Assembly (NCBI GenBank): GCA_026419785.1
Contig: JAODTK010005596.1
Coordinates: 99,217 to 163,216 of the forward strand
DNA from: Sclerodactyla briareus
Lineage: Eukaryota; Echinodermata; Holothuroidea; Dendrochirotida; Sclerodactylidae
Reading direction: 5' to 3'
DNA: 64,000 nt
In this document: positions 46,131 to 58,773 of the stretch, piece after piece
How the letters are laid out: each line of letters starts with the position of its first letter
Numbering within the stretch: the first letter of the stretch is position 1
Made by a program: the position numbers and the translations under genes
The notes under the pieces: generated by a model
The model's database searches: none
Seen by the model: the letters and a program-made list of their open reading frames with translations, nothing else
What the model was told of the DNA's origin: nothing

Positions 46131-48119
46131 ATTAGAGATGCAGGATCATAGCTCACCCAGCACGTGCTGGGGTGAGCGAAAAAAAGAGTCCCTTCACAAG
46201 GGTCAGTAAGCATAGATTACCTTCCATCTATAATGCTGACAGAGGACTCACTCTACCAAGTTTGTTTATACTCAAATATGTTAACCAAATTAGATCAAAT
46301 CCAGGAAAGTAAAGACTATCCAGTGAAACACTATGATTGACAGCCAATTTTTTGTAATAACTCCTTCGTGGGTGACTTAAGAGAGCCATTTTCGTCTCAC
46401 AACCCCCGGAGACACACAGTGACACAGAACGTGCCATTCACCTGTGTTAGTACAGTTTTATATATTGTGTCGCAACATCTAGCGAATGATGGACACTTCG
46501 TCATATATTTCGGGATGATATATCAGAAACCATTGCATTGATATATCATACTGGCCAGTATACCATATGATAGTGAGTGATCAGGCAGTTTCGTGTCGTT
46601 TCTGTTGCTTGTTCCAGATGCGACCAGACAACATGCAGACAAAATTAGTCCAGTTATTAGTGCTTGATTTGCCTCCATGCAAATTTTCCAGAAGGGAGTG
46701 CGAGCCAATGCGACTGATTTACGTTGGACCAACTCCTTTAAGCCGTCTTCACCCTTATTTGCTACAGCCCCCCCCTCCCCATGCCAAGGGAAGGGGGGCA
46801 CATTGATGTATCATGTCACCTTGCCAGTTCGATCTTCTGATTGACTGCATATTAGGCTATCAACTTCTGATTTCCCAGAAACCAACTTCAGCTAACAGAG
46901 ACAGATTTTTTTTAGTTTTTCATCTGGGGGGACACAGGGGATGCCCTGGCTAGCATCATCTAAATCTACATTTACTTGTTCTAATGAATGACGCTTGAAT
47001 CGCTAGGTTTACATCTTTCATAAGCTTGTTCACAAAACGACCCGTATGATAATTCCTACCTATTTTAGGTGAGACAAATAGTCACTTAATTATGTTTTCC
47101 TTTAACCAGCCTCAATGTACACTGCGTTCAGCCAATGTGAAAGTGAAGACGTCTTAGCCGAGGTGACCATCAGATCACCCAGGGGGGAAAATGTTACTAT
47201 GAATGACTCCTAGATATCTCAGGCCTTCTCAAATTGGTGAGGTTCAGTGATTCGCATAGAAATCTCTCTTGTTACTTGTTCCCACTCCATCAGACTACTA
47301 CCTAATTTCCCTAAACTAGCTGAATTCCGGATCTATACAGTATTGGGGGGACCCCCACCAAGTGCACACGCATGATGTAGAGTAGGTGAAGAGATCATGG
47401 GTGGTAGGATCTACCAGATGGTATGCGCACGTAGGTGTAGGAGCCAAGGAAATAAGGTCACTCCAACAGGTAGTAATAGGAAGAGCTGAGCCCCATCACC
47501 AGTATATAGCGTATCATGCATTTGATGTTATTTCTTAAAGGCTTTAGCATTTCAAAAACACTGGAAATTGACTTCAAATGATCCTAAGCAAAGTGAGTGT
47601 GGGTGGGGGACTGATTAATATGAACTGTTTCAAATTACAAAAATGTGAGGGCCTACTCCACTGACATGTATTCATTGATTAGTATTTTACTTCCAGCTTC
47701 TACTCCAAGAATCTATGCAAACGGAGGATTTTGGCAGACGAACGAAAATGGACTTGATGTGTGTCGGACTAAATTGTATTAGATTTCAGCAAGCATCTTG
47801 AAATGGCTGCAGGTAGGGGGGGAAGGCTGGGAGAGAGTGGAATGGCTTGGGGGCGAAAGGTGGAAATGCCATGCCGTGGTAGGGGTGATAGCTGCAGGGG
47901 AAGGAAATAGCGGTCACATGGCCTAGCGGTGACCGCAACCAAAAGCACTCGAATTTCGGGCAGGCAGGGGTAACGCCATAACGTATAATTCCCCGCATTC
48001 TTATTCAAGAATTTGGTGACATGAACCCGTACAATATTGCGTTGAAAGAAGCATTCATCGACTTGTGAAGCGCCAACGTGTAATGTAAATGGGTCCTTTC
48101 CATAATGCACTTTTTTTCA

Positions 48120-49510
48120 ATCTCTGATTATAGCCAACAACAGTTTTTACCCCCTAAGGACCTTTAATGACCTTCATGACTGGCGGTTTTTATGAAAATT
48201 GTTACACTCAACTCCATGTGATGGCATCCACTCCTAGAATAATCTTGCCTTCCAATGAACATCTCCAATGTTTATTGTCAAAAAAGGTATAAATGAACTT
48301 TGACCCCTTGTAATTACCAAAGTAAGTGTCCCGATCGAATCGGGAGTTGTTTTCCTCCATAAAGCACACAACCTCAATCACATATCCAAAATTAACCAGT
48401 TTCTATTTTTTTTTTTTTTTGCCCGTAACTCCTTAAATCGCCACATTTATTCAAGATTCGAACCTTCAACCCACAATGACCACCCACAGCGATCAAATTT
48501 CAGGTCAGAGGTCACCACACATGGCACAGGGTCAACAATTATAATCACAATGGTGACCATCCAGCCTTCGGCAGATTTTATTTTATTTTCAATTTTAATT
48601 TTCTCCGATTATAGCCAAAAACAGTTTTGTTGTTTGCCCCTAATACTCGATGACCTTCTAATGATTGACAGTTTTTTTACTGAATCTTGTTACTCTCCAT
48701 GTGATACATCCATTCCCAGAGCATGTTGCATTCTATGAACCACCCGTGCTATTGCCGAATATACTAAAATCAGTTTTTGACCCCTAAGTGACCTTTATGA
48801 CCTTCAATGACTGGCGGTTTTTATGACAACTGTTACAACACTCATGTGATGCATCCACTCCTAGAAGCTATTGCATTCCAATGACATGTCCAGTGATTGC
48901 GAAAAGGTATAAAATTGAACTTTGCCCCCTTGTAACTACCAAAGTAATGTCCGATCGGAAGCTGGAGTTGTTGTTGCCCTCCATAACGCACACAAACTCT
49001 ATCACATCATCCAAAACTAACTAGTTTCTATTTTTTTTTTTGCCGGGTACTCCTTAAATAGCACATTTATTCAAGATTCGATCGTACATTAACCCACATG
49101 ACCCATTCACCCTACAGTAGGTCAAATTTAGTTCGGGGAGCGGTCACCACCCACATGGAGGTCAACAATTTATATCACATGGTGAACCATCCAGCCCTTC
49201 GCAGATATTCCAATTCTCCGATTATAGCCCGAAAACAGTTTTTGACCCCTAAGTGGACCCCGAATTGACCTTTAATGATATGACAGTTTTTATGAAGAAG
49301 TGTTCTCTCATGTGATGGGTCCACTCCTAGAAGCATTTTGCATTCTGATGACAACACACCCATGCTATTGCCGAAAAGTAACTAAAATCAGTGTTTTGAC
49401 CCCTAAGTGACCTGTACTGCCCTTCAATGACATGGCGGTTTTTTTTAGAAAATTGGTTACACTCATGTGATCAATCCACTCCTAGAGCATATTGCCTTTC
49501 AATGAACATG
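48120..49510. repeat. Composite tandem array with nested modules
   Basis: The phrase 'gattatagcc.aaaacagttttt' starts units near 48127, 48607 and 49217. A shorter module beginning 'cagtttttgacccctaagtgacc' also occurs near 48770 and 49390. Further shared words are 'tgacaggcggtttttatga'-like, 'catccactcctagaa', 'gtccgatcgga' and 'ggagttgtt'. Units of about 480-610 bp thus contain submodules of about 150 bp. Confidence 0.75.
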
Positions 49511-49559
49511 TGTCCCAATGTTAATTTAGCGAAACAAGTTATTAACTCATCATTTTGAC

Positions 49560-50130
49560 TGATCAGGACACTAATTGGCAAATTAGTCCCAACATTTACC
49601 CTCAGTGATCTTGATGTTGAATCATTTATCCGGACTGGTGTAGGAGGTTCCTATTCACAAAGTTTTCAATCATTCATCACATCAAAATCCCTAAAAGTTA
49701 GAAATAATTGCATTAATATTCTAATTATATGCTACTAATATGTAAATTAAACACACATATGCCCTTCAGTGTTCAAATGCAATTGATTAAAGTCATTGGG
49801 ACTGTTTAAAGGTCCTACTCACCAAGTTTCATGAGAATCCAACAAAGTTTATAAATTTGCCTAATTGCTAATTGGATGGGCCAACTTTAATCAAATTAGT
49901 TCTGCAAAGATGACCTCCAGTGACCTTGGCCACATTGGGAAAATTCATCTGCACTTATAGTTGGCCCTATTCACCAAGTTCATAAATCAAATGAAGTATG
50001 AAATATCAATACATATGCCTATATTGGCTACTGGCCAAAGAAATGCAAAGTTGACCTCGGATTAACTCGAAATTGTCGCCAGGTTTTTTTCGGCTCCAAC
50101 AACTACCCTCAACCCCCACGTTTCGTGTAA
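49560..50130. repeat. AT-rich interspersed repeat (family 3), third location
   Basis: Shares 'caccaagtttc', 'caaattagt' and 'gacctccagtgacctt' words with 9040-9400 and 17160-17480. Boundaries are approximate. Confidence 0.4.
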
Positions 50131-50305
50131 TCGCACAACTTGAAAATTTTCGAAAAACCCCTGCAAAATAGAGGGCAACAAATATACGATATAGCCATTT
50201 TCCAACCTATCCTAGATTTTACCTCATATACGGACATGTGTACCCATGTTTGGGTCACTCGGATAAAAGTGTTAAAGATAGAGAGCGCTAACGCCTAAAC
50301 GTTTC

Positions 50306-50347
50306 CGGCGGCGGCGGCGGCGGCAGCGGCGGAGCCGGCGGCGGCGG
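50306..50347. repeat. GGC trinucleotide run
   Basis: Interrupted GGC repeats embedded in a GC-rich island of about 80 bp. It resembles, in reverse, the GCC block of the family-2 repeat. Confidence 0.85.
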
Positions 50348-52762
50348 ATACGGGCGTGGCACCAAACCAAACGGCCAAACCCATATATATCCATCCCAAT
50401 CCCCGACACTTACAGTGTTGCGGGATATCATAAGGGGTTTCCCCTCTTCCTAACCGAATTCAACATTTAATTCTCTATTTCTCGCATTCCCCAATATAGC
50501 TCTGGATAGCAGCAGTCGACTTGAGATCACAGATTCCAGTAGTATCCAATTGAAATCTGAGGGGCTCTTACGCATTGTTATTAGACACGCATGCATGTTC
50601 CTCTCAAATGTCTCACCTTACCATGTGTAAAAGTGGATTACCTGGGAGATGACAGAACTAGGCTCCACTGTCGAGAGGTGGTAGGTAACGATTATCAGGT
50701 TGTTAATGACCAAGGATCTCCGCTGGTCCGATACAACCTAAACTATTGTCCGATTGGCAACATTTTCCACTCTCAAAAAGCAGAAAATGGCAATTTTTCC
50801 TGTTGCAAACCCTACGTGGCAAACTTGAAGAAAGCCGAAAATCTTGCTCTCCTACGAACCCAAATTCTCCTCTTCTAAAAACTGGTTTCTCCATTCTATA
50901 AGGGCAACTCGTATACCCATGTTTGAACTTTCTACATGCTTCATTCATAATAGACTGCTGACACGCGTTTTTGGGGCTCCCACCCCCCCACAACCTTGAT
51001 TTGCCTCCTCTCCGACCTGACGCCATTAACAATATGGTCATTCCCAGGATATATGGAGCCACCATGTATACCTTATTTGTTACTTGATACATCTTTCATT
51101 TGTTAGATATAACATACTGAAATTGTGCACACATACACACCTGCACCGGCCAAGAAGGCTTGTTGCTCACTGCTCCACAACCCACTATAACAGATTGTAT
51201 GCAATATTATTTTAATGAACAAGAAGGGGTGAAGCCACCTTGGGATTGCCACCGCCAGCCGTCTGACGTTCCTCACTCGTCAAAATGTCACCACCTCTGA
51301 TAATGTCATGTCATGTAACACATAATGTTGTCATATAACTACAACATTGACAAATCCATCATATCTGGCTTGCTCTTTATACTGAAGCAAGCCTAGAGGT
51401 CATAAAACTGGATTTCATCAAATTAGCCCCGCCTCTAGGGGGTGTTAAGAGGTCTATGATGCCAGCCTATGTTTATAAAACTCCCACTTAAGAGAGCACT
51501 GGGAATATTGTGTGTGGGAGTGCATATGGAGAAGGTCAAGAATCATCCAGAGGTTATGAATTATAACAAGCGGAAATTATCCTTTTTTTATTCCTTTGCC
51601 AAAGGCACAAGGAAACTATGCAGTCATGCAGAGTGCATACGTGCGTGTGTGTGTGTAAGTGACGCTCCCTGTGAGCATGATATCTGGAAAATACAAACAG
51701 ATATTAGATTCAAAACCTTATTATTCTGGAGGTTTTGTGGAACCAGATTTGACACTCCTCCTGGAAGAGGATTGATGGAGGATCACAGGCAGGAAGGGGG
51801 GGGGGGGGTTGCTCAGCAGCTCGAGGAGGAGGTACCTGGCTATAATGGCCAGCACAGGGGGGCTGACAGCATGACCAGGACAGACACAGATCTTCCCTGC
51901 CCTCGCATGGACCCACTCAAAGCATAAGGTTGGCAGGCAGGCACGCGTTTCTTAATTCCCAGGTTCAGTGACGGACCACTCCTACACTAGCGTCTATTCT
52001 TTGTCTAGCCATGATAAGGGGTCCACCAGCGAGTCTCTAGATGACCTTTAAAAATTGAAGACCAATTATGTAGTATTGTTCCCTGATCAATACTACAACA
52101 GTCATAACATTCAATTTAAAGTGTATAATAGGAAGAGGAGCATTTTGCATAGTTTTCCAGAATAGCCGGAGATTGCCTAGATGTCTCTTTGACATCAATT
52201 TTCAGAACACCCCCGATGACCCTTCTCTTGGTCATCACTGTGACCATTTGTCATCCTAATCAAATAGATATGTAGGTGGATTAGCAATTTCGTGCAAGTA
52301 TGACATTTGTATTGCCTTTCAAATGGTGTGATCCCTGTCACATAGCTTCTTCTTTTATGTAGATTAGAGCACCCCCCCCTCATTACAGTATGTCATAGGA
52401 TTATCTAATTTATAGATTATTGTTTGCAGACAGCATTGGGAATTTCTAACTATCCTGAAGATCGATGTTTGCAGACTGTTGACCATGTCTGAATTGTAAA
52501 AAATATTTTTGACAGCTCATGAGTCGGTTCCCCATGCAATGACAACTTTACCCACACATCTCTCTCTCCTTTCTCTCATTCATGAGATAAATTTGTTCAA
52601 GTCTCTTCTTATGGTTGAGCACCTCCCTATATATTCCTTACCCCAAAATTCACCTCCCCTGAACTTTGCTAGAAGCAGGGCTGAGTAGAATACAGTTAGT
52701 ACTGTTTCACAACTATTTCATATGTTCATGTGAACATGTGAACATTGAACGAAGCCAATCAC

Positions 52763-52876
52763 CTGTTTCACAGGAAGCCCCCTCCCATCCAGGTGTACAG
52801 ACGCAGGTCCTATTCCTCGGTCCATCGACACAGGTTGCATTGTTCTGGCAGGGATTTGAAAGACAATCATCACCAT
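52763..52876 (-). CDS. EGF-like domain exon (fully intact)
   Basis: Exactly 114 nt, CTCCTAG acceptor, GTGATT donor and one open frame. It reads DGDDCLSNPCQNNATC, VDGPRNRTCVC and TPGWEGASCET, with all six cysteines and the G-W-E-G motif. In gene order it is the first EGF after the CUB exon, and its phase 1 start matches the phase 1 end of that exon. The D-G-D-D start is a slight variant of the Ca-binding motif. Confidence 0.97.
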
Positions 52877-54590
52877 CTAGGAGAAATGACATAAAAAACG
52901 GATTAATTAGGATCATCAGGTTGACAACATTAGAAGGGTGATGGGGGCAACCAGAACTTTTGGTAATGCAGATACTTGGATGCAAAGTGTGTGCGCGTCT
53001 CCCCCGTCACTACCAGACTATTAGTTCTATGTGAGCACAAGCAACAATGAACTGGCTTATTGAAAATTGCATTTCTCTATTGATTTCAGGGCTCATTTGT
53101 ATTTCTAAAGGGGATGTTGTCTTGTGTCGTCGCAGTGGTTTACATGATGACAAGTTGTTGCATAGGGTGGCAGTTAGTTCAGATTTAAAAAGATGTGAAA
53201 CATTGTGTCTCCACAAGTTGAAATAACCTACAATTCAAAGTGGACAAGTATCTGTTCAACAGGTACCCAGGAATACATAAATGTGACATGCCTCTCCATT
53301 TATGGTTCCTAATGGGTGGGTAATTTTTTCTACTAAAAGTTTAATGCCCTTTGAAAATACTGGCATATGAAGTGTCACAATCCAGAGTAATGTATCCCTG
53401 GTGGGTTTGATGGGATGTTAGTAGATTCCTACAGCACCTCATTGTTATGATAACAAAAAAGGCTGGCCAAGCCTATCCAGTGCTACCCACTATTCATTGA
53501 ATGAATCTTAACAGGTTCGAGCCAATTGGTCAATAGGATGGAGCACGTTGAGCAGCAGCACTATTAGTTTCAAAACCCCCCCCCCCCTCCTTCCAAACTT
53601 CAAAATCTGGCAATAACACTAATCTTCAATACTTAAGCATTTAGCCTGTGAACTGCAAAAGGAAGGGTAGCCATAATATTTTAGTGACCCATTTCATCGG
53701 AAGAAAGATGTTTCTCAGTAGCATATAAGTTTATGCCTAATTTCAAACACTGAGTTACTGACACTGATGTGCCTCTGACAGGTGCCACATAGCACTTATT
53801 GCTGGAAGGTGAACCTGGTACAAACAATGAGTGTCATATGCCAGCACTAGGTGTTGCCCAGTGGTCCTCTCCCCACCCCTCCCCATCCTTAGGCACTGCC
53901 CCTCCAAGCTTACTGGAGAACGAAGCTGTGGTTCATCAAATTGAGTGCCAGATGCATCAGCCTATACAGTGTGCTGCCCTTTCAGTCCTTACTGGAACCT
54001 GAACCTGGTACAAACAATGAGTGTCATATGCCAGCACTAGGTGCTGCCCAGTTCCCCCTCCCAACCTACTGGAACTGAAGGGAAAGCTATGGTACAATCA
54101 ATGGGTGTCGTTGCCAGCACTAGGTGCTGCCCAGTTCCCCCCCCAACCTTAACTGGAACCTGAACCTTGTACAATCAATGAGTGTTGGTTGCCAGCACTG
54201 GGTGTTGCCCAGTCTCTCTCCCCTCCCAACCCTACTGGAACTGAAGGTGAAGCTATGATACAATCAATGGTGTCGTTGCCAGCACTAGGTGCTGCCCAGT
54301 TCCCCCTCCCAACCTTGCTGGAACCTGAACCTGGTACACAATCAATGAGTGTTGGTTGCCAGCACTGGGTGTTGCCCAGTCTCTCCCCTCCCAACCCTAC
54401 TGGAACTGAAGGGAAAGCTATGGTACAATCAATGGGTGTCGTTGCCAGCACTAGGTGTGCCCAGTTCCCCCCCCCCCTCCTAACCTTACTGGAACCTGAA
54501 GCTATGGTACAATCAATGGGTGTCGTTGCCAGCACTAGGTGCTGCCCACATGTCTATCTTACAACATTTGAGACATGCAATACTTCTTAC
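52877..54590. other. Intron ending in an 83-bp satellite
   Basis: Sequence 52877-53790 shows nothing recognised apart from a C run near 53575. The satellite at 53800-54545 is listed separately. Confidence 0.55.
53800..54545. repeat. 83-bp satellite array with alternating subtypes
   Basis: The phrase 'ccagcactaggtg' or 'ccagcactgggtg' recurs at 53840, 54031, 54114, 54192, 54279, 54359, 54445 and 54529, mostly 78-87 bp apart. In the clearest part of the array, units alternate between one carrying 'gaacctgaacctggtac' and one carrying 'gaactgaagg.aaagctatgg', giving a ~166-bp higher-order period. Long open frames on both strands (54189-54620 plus, 54149-54535 minus) come from the repeat and are not genes. 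Confidence 0.9.
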
Positions 54591-54822
54591 CTGAGAGGTA
54601 CTCCAGTCGAAACCCTCTAGCATTGTTATTCTTGTCAGATATGAAGAGAAACAGAGTTGGCTACCAATGACTGTCCCTGACAATAGGCACGGTCGACGTG
54701 AGGTTACCATACCATGTCTCGAGCACAGCTCGGGTCAACACCATACTGCAGTCTGTCCTTGAAGGCTAAGATGATGAATGAAAGTCTGTTATGGAACCTG
54801 AGTTTTCTCCGCACCATGAATC
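54591..54822 (-). CDS. CUB domain exon (C-terminal two thirds)
   Basis: A CTTTACAG acceptor and a GTAAGAAG donor bound 232 nt. Read across frames, the minus strand gives LSFIILAFKD, YGVDPSCARDMV, RAYCQGQSLVANSVS and FISDKNNNARGFRLEYLS. These match the second half of a CUB domain: I-x-L-x-F, Cys3 with C-x-R/Y-D, Cys4 in Y-C-x-G, then the hydrophobic S-L-x-x-x-x-S-D strand and the terminal G-F-x-x-x-Y. CUB domains are about 110 residues; 77 are encoded here, so the first Cys pair must lie in an upstream exon I could not find. Phase 1 at the 3' end matches the next EGF exon. Two or more frame changes are needed. CUB domains are extracellular binding modules; EGF plus CUB points to a fibropellin-I-like protein. 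Confidence 0.8.
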
Positions 54823-54949
54823 CTGTAAAGGGTATAGGCACTGGATGTCTTCAGGGTAGTCCCGGGGAAAGTTAGGCGATGTGACTACACACCAGTGTCA
54901 TGAAAGAAGTGACACCAAAGCTATTATACCTGTTGAGAAGAGTGTTTGT

Positions 54950-56230
54950 AAAGTCAAACAGTGATAAAACCAAATGGCTCAGTGAACTAAAAAAGCCTAT
55001 TGATTCCTTGACTGGTCCAGACCTTACTAAGCATTGCTGACTTAACACAATATTCAAATACTTTGATCTTAGACTGGCCACCAAGATGATAGGGACATTT
55101 TACTAAATTAGAGGGGAACAACAATACCAATTATATGTTCAAAAGTCAAAATCGGTGAAAATATCATTTTTCCACAATTCACTTATTTTTTTTTTTATCA
55201 TAAACGACCCACAATCTACACCGAAAACAAGAGGTTCCTAGTACTCCCTTTAGGAAAACTGCTTACCAGATTTCAACCTGATCCGACCAAGAACTATGGC
55301 TTCTTGTGTTCACAAGATTTATCTGACATTGACCTATGTTGATCTTGACCTGACCCCGAAACAATGCACTCATAACGGGGAACCCATCTAAGATCAAGCC
55401 AGGAGAGGTGATATTTCATGTTGACAAGCAAAAATTTGTCAAATGTTCTATTTTTTACCAAAAATAACCCTCAATTATAGTGAAATGATAGGGCTCTTGT
55501 TCTGCCCATGATGAAGCTCCTTGCAAAATGTCAGCCTGATCAGGCCACGCAATATGGACTCACCATGTTCACAAGCCTTTCTGACATTTACCTTAATTGA
55601 CCTCTGATGACCTTCAACCTGACCCCAAAACATGTGGGGTTTGTGTCAATATGGCAAGGAAGCCCACATACCAAGTTTGGTCCTGGTCCATCCAGTTGGG
55701 GTAATGTTTTTGTGTTCACAAGCCAAAATTGTCAAGAATATCGAAATGATCTCAAGTTTACACCAAAAACAACAGGATTCTTGTACTCCTCATAAGAAGC
55801 TGCATACCAATTTCAGTTGATTGGACGAAGCATTTTGGACTGTTCACAAAGTTCTCAGACATTTACCTTTATAAACCTCAGATGAATTCTGACCAAACCA
55901 CAGAATAAATAATAGGGTTCATGTACTCATTATCGGAAACAAGCTTGTTTAATCTAGATGGGGTCAAGTTGTTCTGTTCACAAGTCATAATTAATCAAAA
56001 TATCAATTTTTCGTGATTTCCCTGTTCCATGTATGTGTAAGTCCACAACAAAAACAATAAATACATACAAACATACACATACTGTCATGACTGCACATAC
56101 ACAACTTCATGGCTGCATTGATTCCTCCGGCTCCAACAAGCAATCAACTAGGAGGAAATCTAAACACAAAGCCAGATGCCTGAGAAGACATAGTGATTTC
56201 TTGACTGCTTGTCTTTCTAGCGTCCTCAGA
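54950..56230 (+). repeat. Family-1 long interspersed repeat, copy E
   Basis: It starts 'gataaaaccaaatggctcagtgaac', carries several modules with TGACC, 'aaaacaa.aggg' and 'ccaagtttgg', and near 56085 has CATACTGTCATGACTGCA. It is in the same orientation as the other long copies. Confidence 0.75.
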
Positions 56231-57489
56231 CCAAGCACTCTGCACTTATCATGTTCACAAGGAACTTCCGCCTCTGTTGACCTCAGATGACCCGGACTCA
56301 AAACAATAGCGGCCATGAACTCATCATGGGGAACATACAAACTAGTTCCAAGGTTGAGCTATCGGTAAGGCCTACTACACAATCATATTTGCAAGCGAAA
56401 TTTTGCCCAAATGTCCAGTTTGCGATCCTGTTAGGGCTGGTCCACACCTCTTGAAAATGGTGAGACTGCTTGTGTATAGTTAGGTCCGAAAAGTGGACAG
56501 ACGATTCTTTCACTGATCCTCATCCTTACCAAGATAAGCACTGTTGACCTCAGTGTACGATTATGAACGACCCAAATACTTTTTTTTTCTTGCCCCCCCG
56601 TCACCAAAAACAGTAGGGTCAATGGACTATCCTCATAAGAAAACGGTGAATGTCGACCGTTGTTAGTCCTATACAACATGAAAATTGTTTCAAGATCACA
56701 GGAGGTAAAAATTTCGTTGTTTATGCAATTTTTCGACTTTGACGTATTGAACAAAACTTGGAAAAAGTGGACTACAGTTTGTCCTGAACAACAGGAAGAT
56801 CATTTCAGAGTCACCAGAGCTCAAATGACATGATTTGATGTGCTTTCTCTAAATCCTTTAAGGTAATTTCTGTGGGGATAAACATTCCGGCAGGTTAATA
56901 TACAGTTTAAAACCAATATTCAATGAAATGTACTTACACTTTTGACATTTGTTTATAACTTTATTTGATTGATTTTGGCACCTGAGGAAAAGAAAAATAG
57001 CGGGATGGAAGCAACTTGGCCTGCTGACCTTCAGAGCAGCCAAGGGTTGTCCTGAACTTGGTCTATATTGCAGCATCGCTCCCGCAGATACCATTTTGTT
57101 GTGTAGGCCAGTAACCAGTCACTAGTAACACCAGTAACTACTGGGTGGGTGTCAGAGAATGAACCCTGGATGACACTGCCAGCTTGTAATATCCCCAAAT
57201 GGATAGTATGAGCTGAATTTAAGAGACCAGTGAGGAGGATACTTGAGCTACAATACAACTGAATGCATGAACCTGTACCTTCATGGGAATCCCCAATCAC
57301 ACATTACAAGCCTCTCCTATTCCTTCGATACCAATAACATAGGCATTGCCAGCTGTAAATAGTATATATGGCATCTGTCTCTTACTAAACCACAAAAAAC
57401 AAAAGGGAGTTATGGGGAGCCTGAATGGTCTCCAGCTAATCCAGGGGCGTTGAGAAGTCCCCCAATTTGGTGGACTTTGGAATAAAATT

Positions 57490-58060
57490 TGAAACAGTTC
57501 AGACAATCAAACCAGAAAGTCAAGAAATTGAGTGATTCCATGACTGATCCTCATCCTACCTGAGCTAAGCACTATTGACTTCATGTACTCATTACAGGGG
57601 TACCCACATATATACTACAAGTGAGCTTCATTCATCCATGTAAGGACAAGTTAACGTCTTAACAAACTAAAATTGACAAAAATACTGATTTTTTACTGTT
57701 TCCTAATTCTCTAAAAAAATGACCCCTATACCAAGAACAATAGGGTTCATGTACAGTACTCCTCATAGAAAAGCTGCCCGGGCCCCCCAAAATGAATTTC
57801 AACTGCACTGTATCAGGCATTTTGGACTTGATGTGTTTTACAAGATTTTCTGACTTTGACCTGCATTGAACTTAGATGACCTTTGACCTTACCTGAACAA
57901 TGGGGATCATATAGGGATCATGTACTCATCGTGGGGACCCCACATACCAAGTATGAGCTTCATCCATACAGGTGGGTTGAGTTATCGTGTTAACAATCTA
58001 GGCATTTCTTGCACATACACACTGCCATGACAGCATAGATTCCTTGAGAAATGAAAAATT
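57490..58060 (+). repeat. Family-1 interspersed repeat, copy F (shorter)
   Basis: It starts 'aaaccagaaagtcaagaaattgagtgattcc' and ends at 'cacatacacactgccatgacagcatagattccttga' near 58045. A perfect TGACCT-T-TGACCT direct repeat is at 57877-57889. Confidence 0.8.
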
Positions 58061-58773
58061 GTTTCGACGATCGTAAAAGTATGAATATCATTATAAGAAA
58101 TTCCATTTGAGTGGACAGCAATTTACACCTTTTTATCCTCTGGAGAGTATGCTGCTGTACAAATTGAGAAACTAACTGTCTGTAATAACCATGAAAAATG
58201 TTTACGATATGACTACAATGCAAACAATCCCGCAAAAAATGCATCATGAAACAACGGATGGAAATGTTTGATAAGTTTATGAAATCCTGGACAACATGGT
58301 GGGCTATTGACTTATCACCATTAACAAAGATCCACAGAAACAATTGAAATGAAAAAGGTGCTGAATATAACAACTCCATTCAGTGAATCATTGTGAAAAA
58401 ATGTAAGAATATAAAACAATCATATCACGCCCTGTGTCCGGCTGAATTTCTGTTCAAGCTGGACAAAATTTGGATAATACTGACCAGCATCCATGATCAT
58501 CCAATCTATTAGTAGAAGCTGCTTGACAGTACATTCAAAATAGATGAAATTAAACCCTTTATGACCATTGACCTCAAATTCACTTCTTATGTACCATGGG
58601 TCAAAGATGATACTGAATCTTCCATCATCATATCTGATAATTTCTGTCGGAGTAGAAGCTGAATGACTGTCCCAACAAAATGGCTGAATTGACCCCTAGA
58701 TAACCTTTAACCTAAAATTCTAAACACCCATATTTCTATTCACTGGTCATTGGCATTTCTCTCTAACATCTTC

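Larger units (their letters stand above)
42477..52762. other. Largest intron (10.3 kb), repeat-filled
   Basis: Contents from left: an unrecognised coding-like relic (43003-43447), family-1 repeat (43640-44790), ~150-bp tandem array (45054-46010), GATA microsatellite (46081-46130), composite tandem array (48120-49510), family-3 repeat (49560-50130), GGC run (50306-50347) and a diverged unit of the 150-bp array (52130-52350). Other open frames, such as 50703-51092, 51469-51927 and 47769-48110, show no domain I recognise. Confidence 0.55.

Noticed and set aside
51469-51927. 152-codon open frame
   Set aside because: It contains TG/CA simple sequence and a G run and has no recognisable domain.
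54149-54620. Long open frames on both strands (128 and 143 codons)
   Set aside because: They lie in the 83-bp satellite; openness on both strands follows from the repeat lacking stops.
57031-57300. 89-codon minus-strand frame considered as the missing CUB or avidin-like exon
   Set aside because: No CUB cysteine pattern or avidin strand motifs could be aligned by eye.
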